DNA of 64,000 nucleotides from Paraescarpia echinospica (GCA_020002185.1 CM034534.1:14718136-14782135); one strand, 5' to 3'. Shown: positions 10,077 to 20,879, counted from the first letter of the stretch. Program-made: numbers and translations. Notes: generated by a model from the letters alone, not told the origin.

Positions 10077-10247
10077 TTATATGTTTCGCCACTCGTCTGA
10101 AAACGGTTCTCGCAACCAACTCCCGATAGTACACAAGTGATCGGACGTCAGGTCGAATAGCTTCAAACCTGCGTCTAACAAAACACTCAACCAGTCTTTC
10201 ATCACTGCATATGAATTAATGACCTCCGCAGCCTCGTCAAAGTGCAT
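10077..10247 (-). CDS. 56-aa ORF upstream of the packaging ATPase
   Basis: A small uninterrupted frame begins 'MHFDEAAEVINSYAVMKDW', continues 'LDAGLKLFDLTSDHLCTIG' and ends 'LREPFSDEWRNI' with TAA at 10077. It is acidic and helical-looking. Its only visible relative is the decayed copy at 9.7-9.9 kb; their conserved pattern (MKDWL..LL.AG.KL.DLT...LCTI..) argues that this was once a translated gene. Position next to the ATPase suggests it belongs to the virus-like element. It is too short for a domain call. Confidence 0.5.
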   Translation of the reverse strand: MHFDEAAEVINSYAVMKDWLSVLLDAGLKLFDLTSDHLCTIGSWLREPFSDEWRNI

Positions 10248-10249
10248 GT

Positions 10250-10540
10250 AAATTAGACTTTTGACCTTTGACCTTCCTCTTCCATAGATTAACCTATATT
10301 ACTACTTCTGTGTATTCTCTGTCATGCAGTATATATGCGTTTCGCGGGGTATCAATTATTTAACAAACAAACGTATTCTTGCTTTGTATTGTTAATAACG
10401 TCAATTTTCATCACCGATGAGAACTGACGTGCAATAGCGTGAAAACACTCCAAGAACGTGAAGCTCATCGAGGTGAGCTCTGCAGTGGATTTGTTCTAAC
10501 ACGAATTCACTGACGACGTCGCGCACTTAGGTGAACACTC
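10250..10540. other. no gene seen; possible promoter side of the element
   Basis: AT-rich with 'gcagtatatatgcg' at about 10325. I see no inverted repeat to 4.1 kb, so no terminus can be set. Confidence 0.3.
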
Positions 10541-11310
10541 AAGGCAATGGCTGGAAGCGGGCGATGGAAAAGGACCTGCGAAGGCGTGTGCCGTGCTGTA
10601 AATAATTAGCAGAAACTGCGATGTGCCGTGCTATAAAGATGAACTAAAAACCTTTTACAACCACTTCGTTACATAGGAAAGATAACGGTTGTCCGTGTAT
10701 TCTCCATTCTCCGATCGCGAAACGGTTTACGTTAGCGCCTTCCTCTCGCGTCCACGTTTATGTCGGTTGACACGAGGTACCACGAGAGCCATGACACTTC
10801 GTAGCAATTTGCCTTGCGCGTTTTTAAAATCTGTCATAAATCCACCAAAATAAACGTGTACCGTTGCAGAGTAATCATGTTTGTTTCAAAAGATCGCCAA
10901 ATAAAGTCAGTATCGTTTACGGCGTTTCCGAGAAACGACAACACGTGGTTTATGAAACAGCAAATGACAAGGCATGATCTGTTATTACAGACTCGTCGCG
11001 GTCGCCAGCGGGCGACCGTACATAATGTGTCAGTCGCCAAACAGAAAAAACAGTCGCATATGCGACCAATTCAGTCGCAACTTAGAGGACTGCACTCAAG
11101 GCAAATGGCTGGAAGCGGGCGATGGAAAAGGCCCTGCAAAGGCATACCGTGCTATAAAGAGTTACCGGAAACTGCGGTGTGCCGTGCTGTAAAACTAAAC
11201 AGGGGAAGCTGCGGCGAAGAAAGGAGTCATACTTTTTGACAAAAAACCTTCTACAACCGCTTCGTTACAAAGGAAACCAAGATGACGGTTGTCCGTGCAT
11301 CCTCCACCTC
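10540..11310. repeat. diverged direct duplication, about 550 bp apart
   Basis: The block at 10540-10700 ('actcaaggcaatggctgg', 'agcgggcgatggaaaag', 'gccgtgctgtaaa', 'acggttgtccgtg') recurs at 11092-11305 with substitutions and small indels. Neither copy has a convincing protein product; plus-strand ORFs of 141 and 72 aa here end in different places in the two copies. Confidence 0.7.
10994..11092. repeat. cluster of GTCGC palindromes
   Basis: Perfect hairpin 'cggtcgcc-agcg-ggcgaccg' at about 11000, followed by palindrome 'gtcgcatatgcgac' and further 'cagtcgc' boxes. It looks like the end of a small TIR transposon, lying at the left edge of the second copy of the duplication. Confidence 0.45.
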
Positions 11311-11499
11311 AGTCAAAGCCAGCTGTGGCATCATCAGTTCATGGAACACCACCACACTTCGACTGTCTCATGACCGCTCACGCTTTGGTCCCAAGATGAG
11401 GCCAAATGTACATGCGAAACACATTTTGCTTGTCTGGATGTTACTACCCCAAATACGTTCCAGCATATGTGTCCAGGCAGGACAGCGACACATATCATA

Positions 11500-11680
11500 A
11501 TGTTCAAGGTTCATACTGCTACTGCTGACGCAGCTTCACTGCTGACACAGCCACAACTGAAACACAGCCACCACTAATGACATAACCACCACTGATGTCA
11601 CATAAAGCGATATTATTGATGATCCTGCTACTGTTCACCTCCATGTGTGGAAGATCATCAGATACGCAGTTAAAACGTTA
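11500..11680. other. short degenerate ACCACTGAT repeats
   Basis: Repeated 'ctgctgac.cag', 'cacagccac' and 'aaccaccactgatg' phrases; no gene is seen. Confidence 0.4.
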
Positions 11681-11916
11681 TGTATATATATGATGACTTC
11701 ATTTCTGTAAAGCACGAAAACAAGTGGCACGTAGAGATGGTACAGGACACCATCTTTGTCAAAGACACCAGCGCGAGGATGATTCAAATAGAGAAATCGG
11801 GATATAAAGAACGGGAAATGCTATACCAAGTAGCATCACAAACGTCAGTCAGCAGTATGTACGGCATTCTAGCAAACGACAGCAATATGGATGATGATGA
11901 TACATTTGAACAATAA
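11680..11916 (+). CDS. hypothetical 78-aa ORF
   Basis: An open frame begins 'MYIYDDFISVKHENKWHVEM' and ends 'NDSNMDDDDTFEQ'. Its composition is mixed and protein-like with an acidic end, but I recognise no domain, see no splice or homologous copy in the window, and cannot exclude chance. It could be an exon of an unrecognised gene. Confidence 0.2.
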   Translation: MYIYDDFISVKHENKWHVEMVQDTIFVKDTSARMIQIEKSGYKEREMLYQVASQTSVSSMYGILANDSNMDDDDTFEQ

Positions 11917-11929
11917 GTGTTGATAGTAT

Positions 11930-12580
11930 TGAGGCGCCATTTGTGGTATATATATAACGTCAACCCTTCATAAGTAAACTGATAACATTTGACAAGGTGT
12001 GATGTATGACGCGGAAGAAGTGTAAACAAATAAGATCAACTTAAACAACAAGAAAACTGTTAAACCGTGCGTTGACAGTTGATGAATTTATATTACACAT
12101 AACGGTTTGTGTATTCTATGTACCAGAAAGCCATAACAATTATGTAAAGTATAATATTATAGTGATACGAGATGTTGCAAACGGACGGTCTGTGTGTTTC
12201 GCATGGTATCACACTAATCTGACATGTAACTTCAAACACCTCTCTCTGGCAGGAACATGCTTATTAAGATGTCCCATGTTTTGTCTTCAAAACATTCAAT
12301 ATGTGTACTTTATGATATTAAAAAATGAAAACGATATATGAAAGTCGCCAAATCGACAAAGTGTCCATGCAGGTTTTGTGAGAATCGACCATATATGGTA
12401 TGCGTACGTATTCTTGAATATTGTTACATGTATTTTCATGCAATATTTGAATACAAGCAGGAATATACATTATTACAATTCATACTAACTGATACGAACA
12501 GTTATTTTTTTTCAAGCTGACTTCGAATAGCAGTACATTCTGATCCGATGTTTTTTGGACACTAGCACTAAATGAAGATG
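11930..12580. other. AT-rich non-coding stretch
   Basis: Several short ORFs only (60-89 aa); no motif, repeat array or splice pattern stands out. Confidence 0.4.
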
Positions 12581-12590
12581 TGCGCGATAA

Positions 12591-12887
12591 CACAGGTGGT
12601 GTCCGGAGGTGTCCGGGGGCGGACACCGTCACTTTTGCTTACACGAGCTTCAGTGTAGCTGTAGTTTGGTGCACTTTGCGGATCCAGGGTTTGTGTGTAG
12701 GGGAGTATGCCCCCCGTTTTGGTCTCACGGGATGCATTTGGTGGTTTATTTGCGACCCTAAGAGGGTGTGCAGTGTGAGGTTGGTTGGTGAGACTCAAAA
12801 AGAGGTAGTTGGAGGATTTGTGATGAGCCTCAGTAGGGTGATCTGCCACTGCGCCCCCATGTTGGTGAACTCCTAGATCCGCCTCTG
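12591..12887. mobile_element. small non-autonomous TIR element (MITE)
   Basis: Ends are imperfect inverted repeats: left 'cacaggtggtgtccggag', right (reverse complement) 'cagaggcggatctaggag'. Flanks show a possible 4-bp duplication ATAA at 12587-12590 and 12888-12891. The body is GC-rich and carries no transposase; ORFs of 98 and 120 aa on opposite strands are coincidental. Confidence 0.5.
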
Positions 12888-12899
12888 ATAACATAACTT

Positions 12900-13300
12900 G
12901 TGAATTCAGTCGGGTAGATATGTGTTGCATGGCCTAATAAACGCCACATATGCACTGTTGCAGTTAAAATATGTTTGCCTGTTTGATTTAAATAATGTCT
13001 TCCAAGTCTAATGAATGTTGTATGATCACTATTTGTGAACATTGCATATTCTACGTTTTCGAACATTGTTGATTAATTTTTATGTTTTCTTATGACAATT
13101 GTATAAATAAGAATTTTTTATGAAAATGCCACTATTTTGGTAGTATTTTGCAGACATAAACACATCGTTTCCATACAAATCAGTATTAATTATAATTTCA
13201 ATTGTGCATTTTTAAATGGAACAAACGGCATCCTTTTTGGGGCGTCAAATTTGCATATGCATAGAGTTAATAAAACTACAATCAAGAATATTTAGATTTG
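12900..13300. other. AT-rich stretch, no gene seen
   Basis: Poly-A/T-rich sequence with no repeat unit or coding signal. Confidence 0.4.
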
Positions 13301-14690
13301 TTACTTAGTAGTTAATAAATATGCATCACCAAAGTTAAACACACGCTCGAAGAAAGGCCGCTTCCTGTCCAACACACTAATTCAGAAGGACCGCCAATTA
13401 ATGGGTTTGTTAAGATAAATCATTCATATTTAAACTTAAATGCCACATCATCCTCAAACTTGTACGCCTCCGAACGTTATCATAAAAATTAATAGTGTAC
13501 TATGCGACGCCACCTTACGCGAAAAATGCTACCTTGACGGCGGTGATTTTGCGTCTGTTCCGCCATCAATAGACCAAAACATGAAACTGCACCATCTTCA
13601 CCATCACCACCAACAACACCCAATTGGCTAACCTTTAGACTCACCAAAACATCCAGTTGAACCCGTTCGTACAACTCACCAAAAACTTCCAACTGAACCC
13701 TCTTGTATGACTCACCGAAACCGTCCAATTGCACCTCTTATATGACTCACCAAAACGTCCAATAGCACCATCCCGTATGACTCAACAAAAACGTCCAATT
13801 GGCCTCCTTCAGGTTCACCAAAGACGATCAATAGCAGCCTCCAGTGTGACTGAACCAAACACACTACTACACCCCCGATGAGGCACACCAACACAATCCC
13901 AACAACACCCCCTCCAGTCTTATAACATTTCACGACGGCCATGATATGCCAAATTCAAAAACTATATTAATTAAAATGTTTCTTAAGTTAAGCTCCATTC
14001 AACATTAACAAAATTTCAATTGATTTTACCGTGGAGGGCAGAACTATCTCCTGAGATATTCATTGCGGTATAAATTATAGTTGCCCATTTTGTCACCCTG
14101 TTTCCTGTCATAGGCGGATGCAGGGATTGGGGACACGTGCTCCCGTAGGCTTTTGGGGTTTGGCCGCAGTAGTCGGGTGCCTTCAGTCGCCTCGAATGGT
14201 GAATCCAACAGGCGGGTAGATCATTGCGATGGCGTAAGTGAATCCTACACACCCCGTAGTTTGAAACGCGAACATGCTTATTACATATTATATGCATACG
14301 CTAGAGTGGTGTGCACCCTATATGTTTTGAATGTGCCCCCGTTGTGTGCCCCTAGATGTTTTGAATGTGCCCCCGTTATGTGCCCCTGATACGTTTTGAA
14401 TGTGCTCCCGTTATCTGCCCTTTAGATGTTTAGAAATTATGAACGTCGCCGTGAACAATTTCCAACTGCACCGCACCTCACCCACCCGTCTTACGATCCG
14501 TCAGCGCAACGGCGGAGTGGCGACAGCGGAGTTGTGGTGACGCTCCGCGGTAAACCTTTACCACCACCATCCCCCACCCTCCCCTCGGACTTTCGATGTC
14601 TCGATCCGACAGCGCGACGGCGGAGTAGTGCGGAAGCTCCGGCGAAAAATATTCAACATCTTTTGACATGTATATAATATAATATTTTAG
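13300..14690 (+). repeat. VNTR-bearing dispersed element, copy A
   Basis: Begins 'ttacttagtagttaataaat'. Two internal tandem blocks are present. One is of about 40 bp at 13630-13870, built on 'cctgtatgactcaccaaaa.cgtccaattg'. The other is of about 30-35 bp at 14320-14420, built on 'ttttgaatgtgcccccgtta'. Between them lies the phrase 'ggcggatgcagggattgggg'. The same order is found in copy C (direct) and copy B (inverted). ORFs across it contain frameshifts relative to each other, so it is not a gene. Confidence 0.8.
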
Positions 14691-15390
14691 TGATTCTTTG
14701 CAAAACGTAATAATTGTCTACATTGTTTACCATCCTGCAGTAGAAAACGGCATTGCCGGAATGAACAATGACCTCCTCTCGGGCTTGAAAGGTTAGCCTG
14801 GTTAGGAAATAGAGTCCACAACAGAACTGTTGCAAGACGCCTGTATTGGAGAGACATGACCGCCTACGTCTGCAACAGACACAACTGACGACAATGACAA
14901 TGGTGACGACGACAATGACCGTGATATGAGACATTTGGGTATTTTCTTGACAGTTTTTTTTCCGTGTGCTGTGACTAACCAAAGCACGAATTATTGGGAA
15001 GCGTTGAACTGCGGTGATAAGGACTACCATGCATAACTTTCAGAAAACATATTTCCGATATTTTGTCAGATGGATGTTATGTCGGGAGGCAAAATGTGGT
15101 ATGCTTTCCACGAGCTTGACTTTATATGGGTCGCTAAATGAAGTATTTTCTCTAACTGCCTTGACGTAACGACACTAATTATAACCCGAGCTTCAGCGGC
15201 GGTACGACTGCTCTAGTCCTGTTGACTTTTATCACCAGCTGACTATGTCATCGCCGTTGATTCCCCGCCAGAGCCATCGACTTCTTTCACCAACGGGGAT
15301 GCGACGGTATCGTTACTGGATATGTACCCTATTACACATTGCGTGAAGGCTGTTGACATAGCAACTAGATCCCCAGACAGGCAGATGGAC
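14690..15390. other. spacer between repeat copies A and B
   Basis: No gene is recognised. A 'gacgacaatgac'-type degenerate repeat occurs at 14890-14925. Confidence 0.4.
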
Positions 15391-15394
15391 GGGC

Positions 15395-16512
15395 CATTTC
15401 GTCGCCGAGGGTGAGGGTGTTTATGGGGGTGGTGGTGGTGAAGATTTACCGCTGTCGCCATTCCGCGGTTGCGCTGTCGGAACGTAAGACGGGTGGGGGT
15501 GCGGTGCTTTTGGAAATTGTTCACGGCGACGTTAATAATGTCTAAACATTTAAGGGGCATATACCGGGGGCACATTCAAAACGTCTAAGGGGAACATAAC
15601 GGGGGCACATTCAAAACGTCTGGGGGGTACATAACGGGGGCACATTCAAAACGTCTAAGGGGCACATAACAGGGGCACATTCAAAACATCTAGGGGGCAC
15701 ATTCAAAACGCCTAAGGGGCACATAACAGGGGCACATTCAAAACATCTAGGGGGCACATTCAAAACGTCTAGGATGCACACCACTCTAGCGTATGCATAT
15801 AATATGTAATAAGCATGTTCGCGTTTCAAACTACGAGGTGTGTAGGATTCACTTACGCCATTGCAACGATCTACCCACCTGTTGGATTCGCCATTCGAGG
15901 CGACTGAAGGCACCCGACTACTGCGGCCAAACCCCAAAAGCCTACGGGAGCACGTGTCCACAATCCCCTGCATCCGCCCATGACAGGCGCGGAAACAGGG
16001 TGGCAAAATGGGCAACTATAATTTATACCGCAATGAATATCTCAGGAGATAGTTCTGTCCTCCACAGTAAAATCAATTGAAATTGTGTTAATGTTGAATG
16101 GAGCTTAACATAAGAAACATTTAAATTAATATAGTTTTTGTCGTTGGCATATCATGGCCGTCGTGAAATGTTATAAGACTGGAGGGGGTGTTGTTTGGAT
16201 TGTTTTGGTGTGCCTTATCGGGGGTGCAGTAGTGTTTTTGGTTCAGTCACACTGGAGGCTGCTATTGGTCGTCTTTGGTGAACCTGAAGGAGGCCAAATG
16301 GACGTTTTTGTTGAGTCATACGGGAGGGTGCATTTGGACTTTTTTTGGTGAGTCATACAAGAGGGTTCATTTGGAGGTTTTTGGTGAATGGTACGAACGG
16401 GTGCAATTGGATGTTTTGGTGAGTCTAAAGGTTAGCCAATTGGGTGTTGTTGGTGGTGATGGTGAAGATGATGAAAATGGTGCAGTTTCATGTTTTGGTC
16501 TATTGATGGCAG
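15395..16512 (-). repeat. VNTR-bearing dispersed element, copy B (inverted)
   Basis: Reverse complement of copies A and C: the 'ggggcacattcaaaacgtct' array lies at 15540-15780 and the 'tttggtgagtcatac' array at 16200-16430. It stops abruptly at 'ggtctattgatggcagaac', lacking about 200 bp present at the other end of C. There it abuts the 139-bp block that recurs beside the gypsy LTR. Confidence 0.8.
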
Positions 16513-16651
16513 AACGTGCATTCGTTTGATTACGTATGTGATTACGTATTAAATGTTATCAATAATGCACCGCGAGAAAATGCGGGTCAATAAAACTCAC
16601 TCATTATCATTACTTTCGTCGGTTACAATAGTTCCCCCACCCTGTATGATT
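16513..16651 (+). repeat. 139-bp perfect duplicate, copy 1
   Basis: Identical base for base, as read by eye, to 19779-19917. The last nine bases ('tgtatgatt') equal the first nine bases of the gypsy LTR at 19909, preceded by the same 'caccc'. Confidence 0.85.
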
Positions 16652-16759
16652 TTCCAATATGGGGCTAGACGGAATACAGCTATAGGACCTGAGTCCTACA
16701 AAGAAGAACTAAATAACAAATTAAGTAAGTCGCTTCCGAGTGCCATCAATTAACGGGAA

Positions 16760-17190
16760 ACATATTTTAGTATGGTGACAAACAGGGTGGTACATGGAAG
16801 GAAAGGCCACGGCAAGACGGAGACAATCACAACATCTTTACGACTAAAACGTATACCCCTTTTAAAATCCCTTCCTCTACCAGAGCTAATGACTACCGAG
16901 CTTGGACGGATTTAGATACACCGAGGTGCCATCGCACGGATGTGTTCAAAACGTTGCTCTCGTATCAAAGTATTATTACCGTGCACGTACAAGTTTTTTT
17001 CCGAGTAATGTTAATTTTATAGAGAATCGCCATTTTGAAAGCAGTCTCTAACGACAAAATGATTGGTCACTAGTTTTATGCTAACGTGCCTTCACAGGAA
17101 GGTCTCCATTTTACAGCACAGCCTGCGTGGATATATGGATGACACTACATTCACCAACAGAGGCCCCACTCACAACTACAAACAAATGTT
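16760..17190. other. no gene seen
   Basis: Mixed sequence without repeat structure; the ORFs here are short. Confidence 0.4.
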
Positions 17191-17224
17191 AACGCATGCG
17201 TAACGCAGGAATGACGCCAACGGA

Positions 17225-17345
17225 TGGTGACGTCATAGTCACGTGATTGATAGCAGTCGTATTGCGGACGTATAAATCAAAGACCGTATATCAACACAAG
17301 ACGGTGTAGCGCGCGCTATCTACATTGTTCGAGGAAAGTACGTAA
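17225..17345 (+). promoter_or_regulatory. promoter-like cluster (CRE, E-box, TATA)
   Basis: Consensus CRE 'tgacgtca' at 17228-17235, E-box 'cacgtg' at 17240-17245 and 'tataaa' at 17271-17276 lie in order within 50 bp, followed by CpG-rich 'gtagcgcgcgctatc'. The arrangement would suit transcription to the right, but no ORF follows before the SINE. It may be an orphan transposon promoter. Confidence 0.4.
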
Positions 17346-17559
17346 GCAGTTCGTCCGCTATTCTGGAGTTGCGCCAAGCCAGACCATACGCGTGCAGAAA
17401 ATGCAGTTCTTTGCATTACCATTGCTCAACATTTTCAACGATAACCTCAATATTTTAATTATATAACAAGTGGTACAGCCTGACGATTATTCTAATGAAA
17501 CACGACGAAGTTCAGTTGGCAACACTGAACATATACCGGGTTCTGACACCGCACGTCAT

Positions 17560-17705
17560 GGTGATCCCACAAAGATGTAGACTGGACATGGACATGACTA
17601 ACGGAGCGGAGCTGCTAGATACCGGCCGGACGTTTTAGCGACTCTAGCGATCGAATCTGGAGCCTCTCGATTGAGAGTCGAATGCTAGTATTACTGTGCC
17701 ACCGC
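17560..17705 (-). mobile_element. tRNA-derived SINE head
   Basis: On the minus strand it begins 'gcggtggcacagtaatacta' (box A-like) and continues 'gactctcaatcgagagg', a tRNA-like anticodon-arm hairpin, then 'ccagattcgatcgc' (box B-like) at 17647-17660. It ends in unrelated sequence. Mismatches in both boxes mark it as an old SINE and not a tRNA gene. Confidence 0.55.
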
Positions 17706-17904
17706 GCACGACGGCTCCCTTGTCAGCGACATTAAGACCTGTGTATGTTTTACTGGGAGTGTCGTGAACTCTACATGTCAGTTGCGTTTTCTTCAGCTAC
17801 GGTAACTACAATATGTGCAACACACGTATGTAGGATGTATGGCTATCTGTTCTTGCACTAAATTGTTTCTGCACGGACACCATTGATATAAATCGCTTCA
17901 ACGA

Positions 17905-19240
17905 CCATTTATATTTGTTACTTAGTAGTCAATAAATATACATCACCAAAGTTAAGCACACGCTCGAAGACATGCCGCTTCCTGTCCAGCACACTAATTC
18001 AGAATGACCGCCGATTGATGGTTTGTTAAGATAAATCATTCATATTTAAACCTAAATGCCACATCAACGTCAAACCTGTACGCCTCAGAACGTTGTCATA
18101 AAAATAGTGCACTATGCGACACCACTGTTCCGCCATCAATAGACCAAAACATGAAACTGCACCATTTTCATCATCTTCACCATCACCACCAACAACACCC
18201 AATTGGATAACCTTTAGACTCACCAAAACATCCAGTTGCACCCGTTCGTACCATTCACCAAAAACCTCCAAATGAACCCTCTTGTATGACTCACCAAAAA
18301 ACGTCCAAATGCACCCTCCCGTATGACTCAACAAAAACGTCCATTTGGCCTCCTTCAGGTTCACCAAAGACGACCAATAGCAGCCTCCAGTGTGACTGAA
18401 CCAAAAACACTACTGCACCCCCGATAAGGCACCAAAACAATCCAAACAACACCCCCTCCAGTCTTATAACATTTCACGACGGCCATGATATGCCAACGAC
18501 AAAAACTATATTAATTTAAATGTTTCTTATGTTAAGATCCATTCAACATTAACACAATTTCAATTGATTTTACTGTGGAGGACAGAACTATCTCCTGAGA
18601 TATTCATTGCGGTATAAATTATAGTTGCCCATTTTGCCACCCTGTTTCCGCGCCTGTCATGGGCGGATGCAGGGGATTGTGGACACGTGCTCCCGTAGGC
18701 TTTTGGGGTTTGGCCGCAGTAGTCGGGTGCCTTCAGTCGCCTCGAATGGCGAATCCAACAGGTGGGTAGATCGTTGCAATGGCGTAAGTGAATCCTACAC
18801 ACCTCGTAGTTTGAAACGCGAACATGCTTATTACATATTATATGCATACGCTAGAGTGGTGTGCATCCTAGACGTTTTGAATGTGCCCCCTAGATGTTTT
18901 GAATGTGCCCCTGTTATGTGCCCGTTAGACGTTTTGAATGTGCCCCCTAGACGTTTTGAATGTGTCCCCGTTATGTTCCCCTTAGACGTTTTGAATGTGC
19001 ACCCGTTATGTGCCCCCTAGCCGTTTTTAATGTGCCCCCGTTATGTTCCCCTTAGACGTTTTGAATGTGCCCCCGGTATATGCCCCTTAAATGTTTAGAC
19101 ATTATTAACGTCGCCGTGAACAATTTCCAAAAGCACCGCACCCCCCCCCCCACCCGTCTTACGTTCCGACAGCGCAACCGCGGAATGGCGACAGCGGTAA
19201 ATCTTCACCACCACCACCCCCATAAACACCCTCCCCTCGG
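17905..19240 (+). repeat. VNTR-bearing dispersed element, copy C
   Basis: Direct repeat of copy A, from 'ttacttagtagtcaataaat' to 'ccacccccataaacaccctc'. The peptides encoded in parallel positions are almost identical to those of the inverted copy B (for example the 95-aa frame at 18560-18847 and that at 15793-16080), so B and C are closer to each other than to A. It includes a poly-C run at 19140. Confidence 0.8.
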
Positions 19241-19778
19241 CGACTAAATGGCGTGATGTGTTCTATCGCCCAGAACGTTCTGATGTCGCTTCTTCATAGC
19301 CACTAAATGTCCACCACTTCCAGTCTACGTCTTCAATCTGCTGCATCGCGCTAAACTTTTTTCAAACGTTCAAGTTCGCAAAACAACACAGGTTCGTGAG
19401 CTAGCGTATTCAGATCCATGTCGAGGAAACTGGCATTCGACGTCACGGTACGTTTACCTTTAGCAGCTCGAGTTCCACGTCTGTTCAGTTTCCGTTGGCG
19501 CGTTCCAACCGAAAGCTTCAAACATAGCGTTACGTCACACTTGTCACTCGCATCTGATTGGCCGGCCAAAACCTACTCCGCGAAGCACGGACTCAACCAA
19601 GCTGCCTGCACGGGGGTCGGCGAGCGTTCGAGCAGTTTATTCGATGCCCAACGTGTGTTTAATACCTATTACAGTATATTGTTTAAACCGGGGAGAGTTT
19701 TTTGGTTGTCGGGTCTGCTATGACATTACATACAACGACTAGCCCCGTCATGATCAGTGGACTTGCTCACGATGTCAA
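19240..19778. other. no recognised gene
   Basis: A 101-aa plus ORF (19418-19723) has no recognisable domain. The composition is GC-richer than its surroundings. Confidence 0.35.
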
Positions 19779-19917
19779 AACGTGCATTCGTTTGATTACG
19801 TATGTGATTACGTATTAAATGTTATCAATAATGCACCGCGAGAAAATGCGGGTCAATAAAACTCACTCATTATCATTACTTTCGTCGGTTACAATAGTTC
19901 CCCCACCCTGTATGATT
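19779..19917 (+). repeat. 139-bp perfect duplicate, copy 2
   Basis: Partner of 16513-16651. It spans the gypsy target-site duplication (19904-19908) and the first nine LTR bases. Confidence 0.85.
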
Positions 19918-20078
19918 GCTGCTTTTAAATGAAACACACCATTTATCAGACTGAACGAAACATGGCCGTCGTTTATTATCTCCTCCGACCAGCACCGGAG
20001 AAATCCGAAGTCAACGGGATCCGTCCGTAATACATAGGCTACGTATGTATATAACATGCAGGGAGCGGCTATATTGCA
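19909..20078 (-). repeat. 3' LTR of the gypsy element
   Basis: 170 bp, 'tgtatgattgctgc' to 'ggctatattgca' on the plus strand. It differs from the other LTR at four positions by eye (about 97.6% identity), suggesting a fairly recent insertion. Confidence 0.92.
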
Positions 20079-20339
20079 TCCCTCTCTACCTTGATTACTT
20101 AGTCACATTTGTTAATTAAAGGAACATTGAACTGCAATAAAGTTTGTGACATGGATTCCTAATAAGTGTTCGTTGTGAAAAGTGTTCGTTGTGAAAACAG
20201 ATGAACGCACAAACATGCCATGTTATTTAACTGAACACTTAACTAGATAGCGGATATGAAGGGCAGCGATCCGTCTACACCCTTATATCGTGTAACTAAC
20301 TATATCTAGAACGGGCAGCGATCCGCCTGCACCCAATTT
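20079..20339 (-). other. gypsy 3' untranslated region
   Basis: Contains two near-perfect small repeats ('agtgttcgttgtgaaaa' twice at about 20165-20200 and 'gggcagcgatccg' at 20262 and 20312) and the polypurine tract next to the LTR. Confidence 0.6.
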
Positions 20340-20879
20340 CTAGATTTGCTCGATTAAGCGCTGTCGCTTTTTTCGAGCTCGTTGTGGACGGACAGCTTGC
20401 AGAGCAGGTGGCTTAAGCACCTCTTCGTCATCGTGACGGGTCTCAGACGACTCATCATCTGTTGGCGGGTCGTCGTCCGCACCTGTGTCCTCGGGATGAT
20501 GTCGTGCGATTACATCGGGCGACAAGCCTCGCACGTGACGGAACTTAGACACATTTCGCGTCACCGTGGACCCATCACTACGCACGGCGGTGACCATTGG
20601 TCCTTTCATTGCACTGACGATGAGCGGTGTCGGTGCGAACGGAGTAGAGAGTTAGTTCACTCTAGGCTGCTGTACAAGCACAACCTCTCCCATTTGTAGG
20701 TTCGCATGTGAAGCGTGTGAACGCTGTCTGAGTACTCTTTCATTCTCGCTTTTGCACGAGCGTCTTGTCTGCGAACGACTTCATCTTCTGGGTGCACGCT
20801 CTGAAGCGTTGGCAGCTCACGTAGCTTAGTTCTCGGTTCTCGACCAAACAGTAGTCGGTGAGGTGTGAACAGCGTAGAA
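20340..20879 (-). pseudogene. gypsy integrase C-terminal region, frameshifted
   Basis: Beyond the stop of the main ORF the homologous frame continues with 'LLFGREPRTKL' and 'HPEDEVVRRQDARAKARMK', then breaks again near 20650. The final block (20609-20340) encodes 'RSDGSTVTRNVSKFRHV' and a basic tail 'RPQRARKKRQRLIEQI' ending in a stop at 20340. At least two frameshifts separate it from the main ORF, so the integrase DNA-binding end is probably not made. Confidence 0.7.

Larger units (their letters stand above)
4108..10250 (-). mobile_element. Polinton/Maverick-like virus-derived element, truncated, no PolB seen
   Basis: A minus-strand gene block runs, in order of transcription: 56-aa ORF, packaging ATPase, small basic protein with hydrophobic end, 164-aa protein, chromodomain integrase, 90-aa membrane protein, a structural-type protein, a basic 'QRGHGLG' protein and a capsid-type F54H12.2-like protein. 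Walker-A ATPase plus retroviral-like integrase plus capsid-type genes define the Polinton/Maverick/adintovirus world. No DNA polymerase B or adenain-like protease is visible in 6 kb. The last gene is cut off at about 4108 by the PIN-like remnant, so the missing genes could have been lost. No terminal inverted repeats were found. Confidence 0.75.

Noticed and set aside
15611..16015. 131-138 aa ORFs with 'LDVLNVPPRCFECAPVM' repeats
   Set aside because: Translation of the 30-35 bp tandem block in the VNTR elements; the frame differs between copies.
17620..17705. tRNA gene
   Set aside because: Both promoter boxes and the acceptor stem have mismatches and no 3' acceptor partner is present; a SINE head explains it better.
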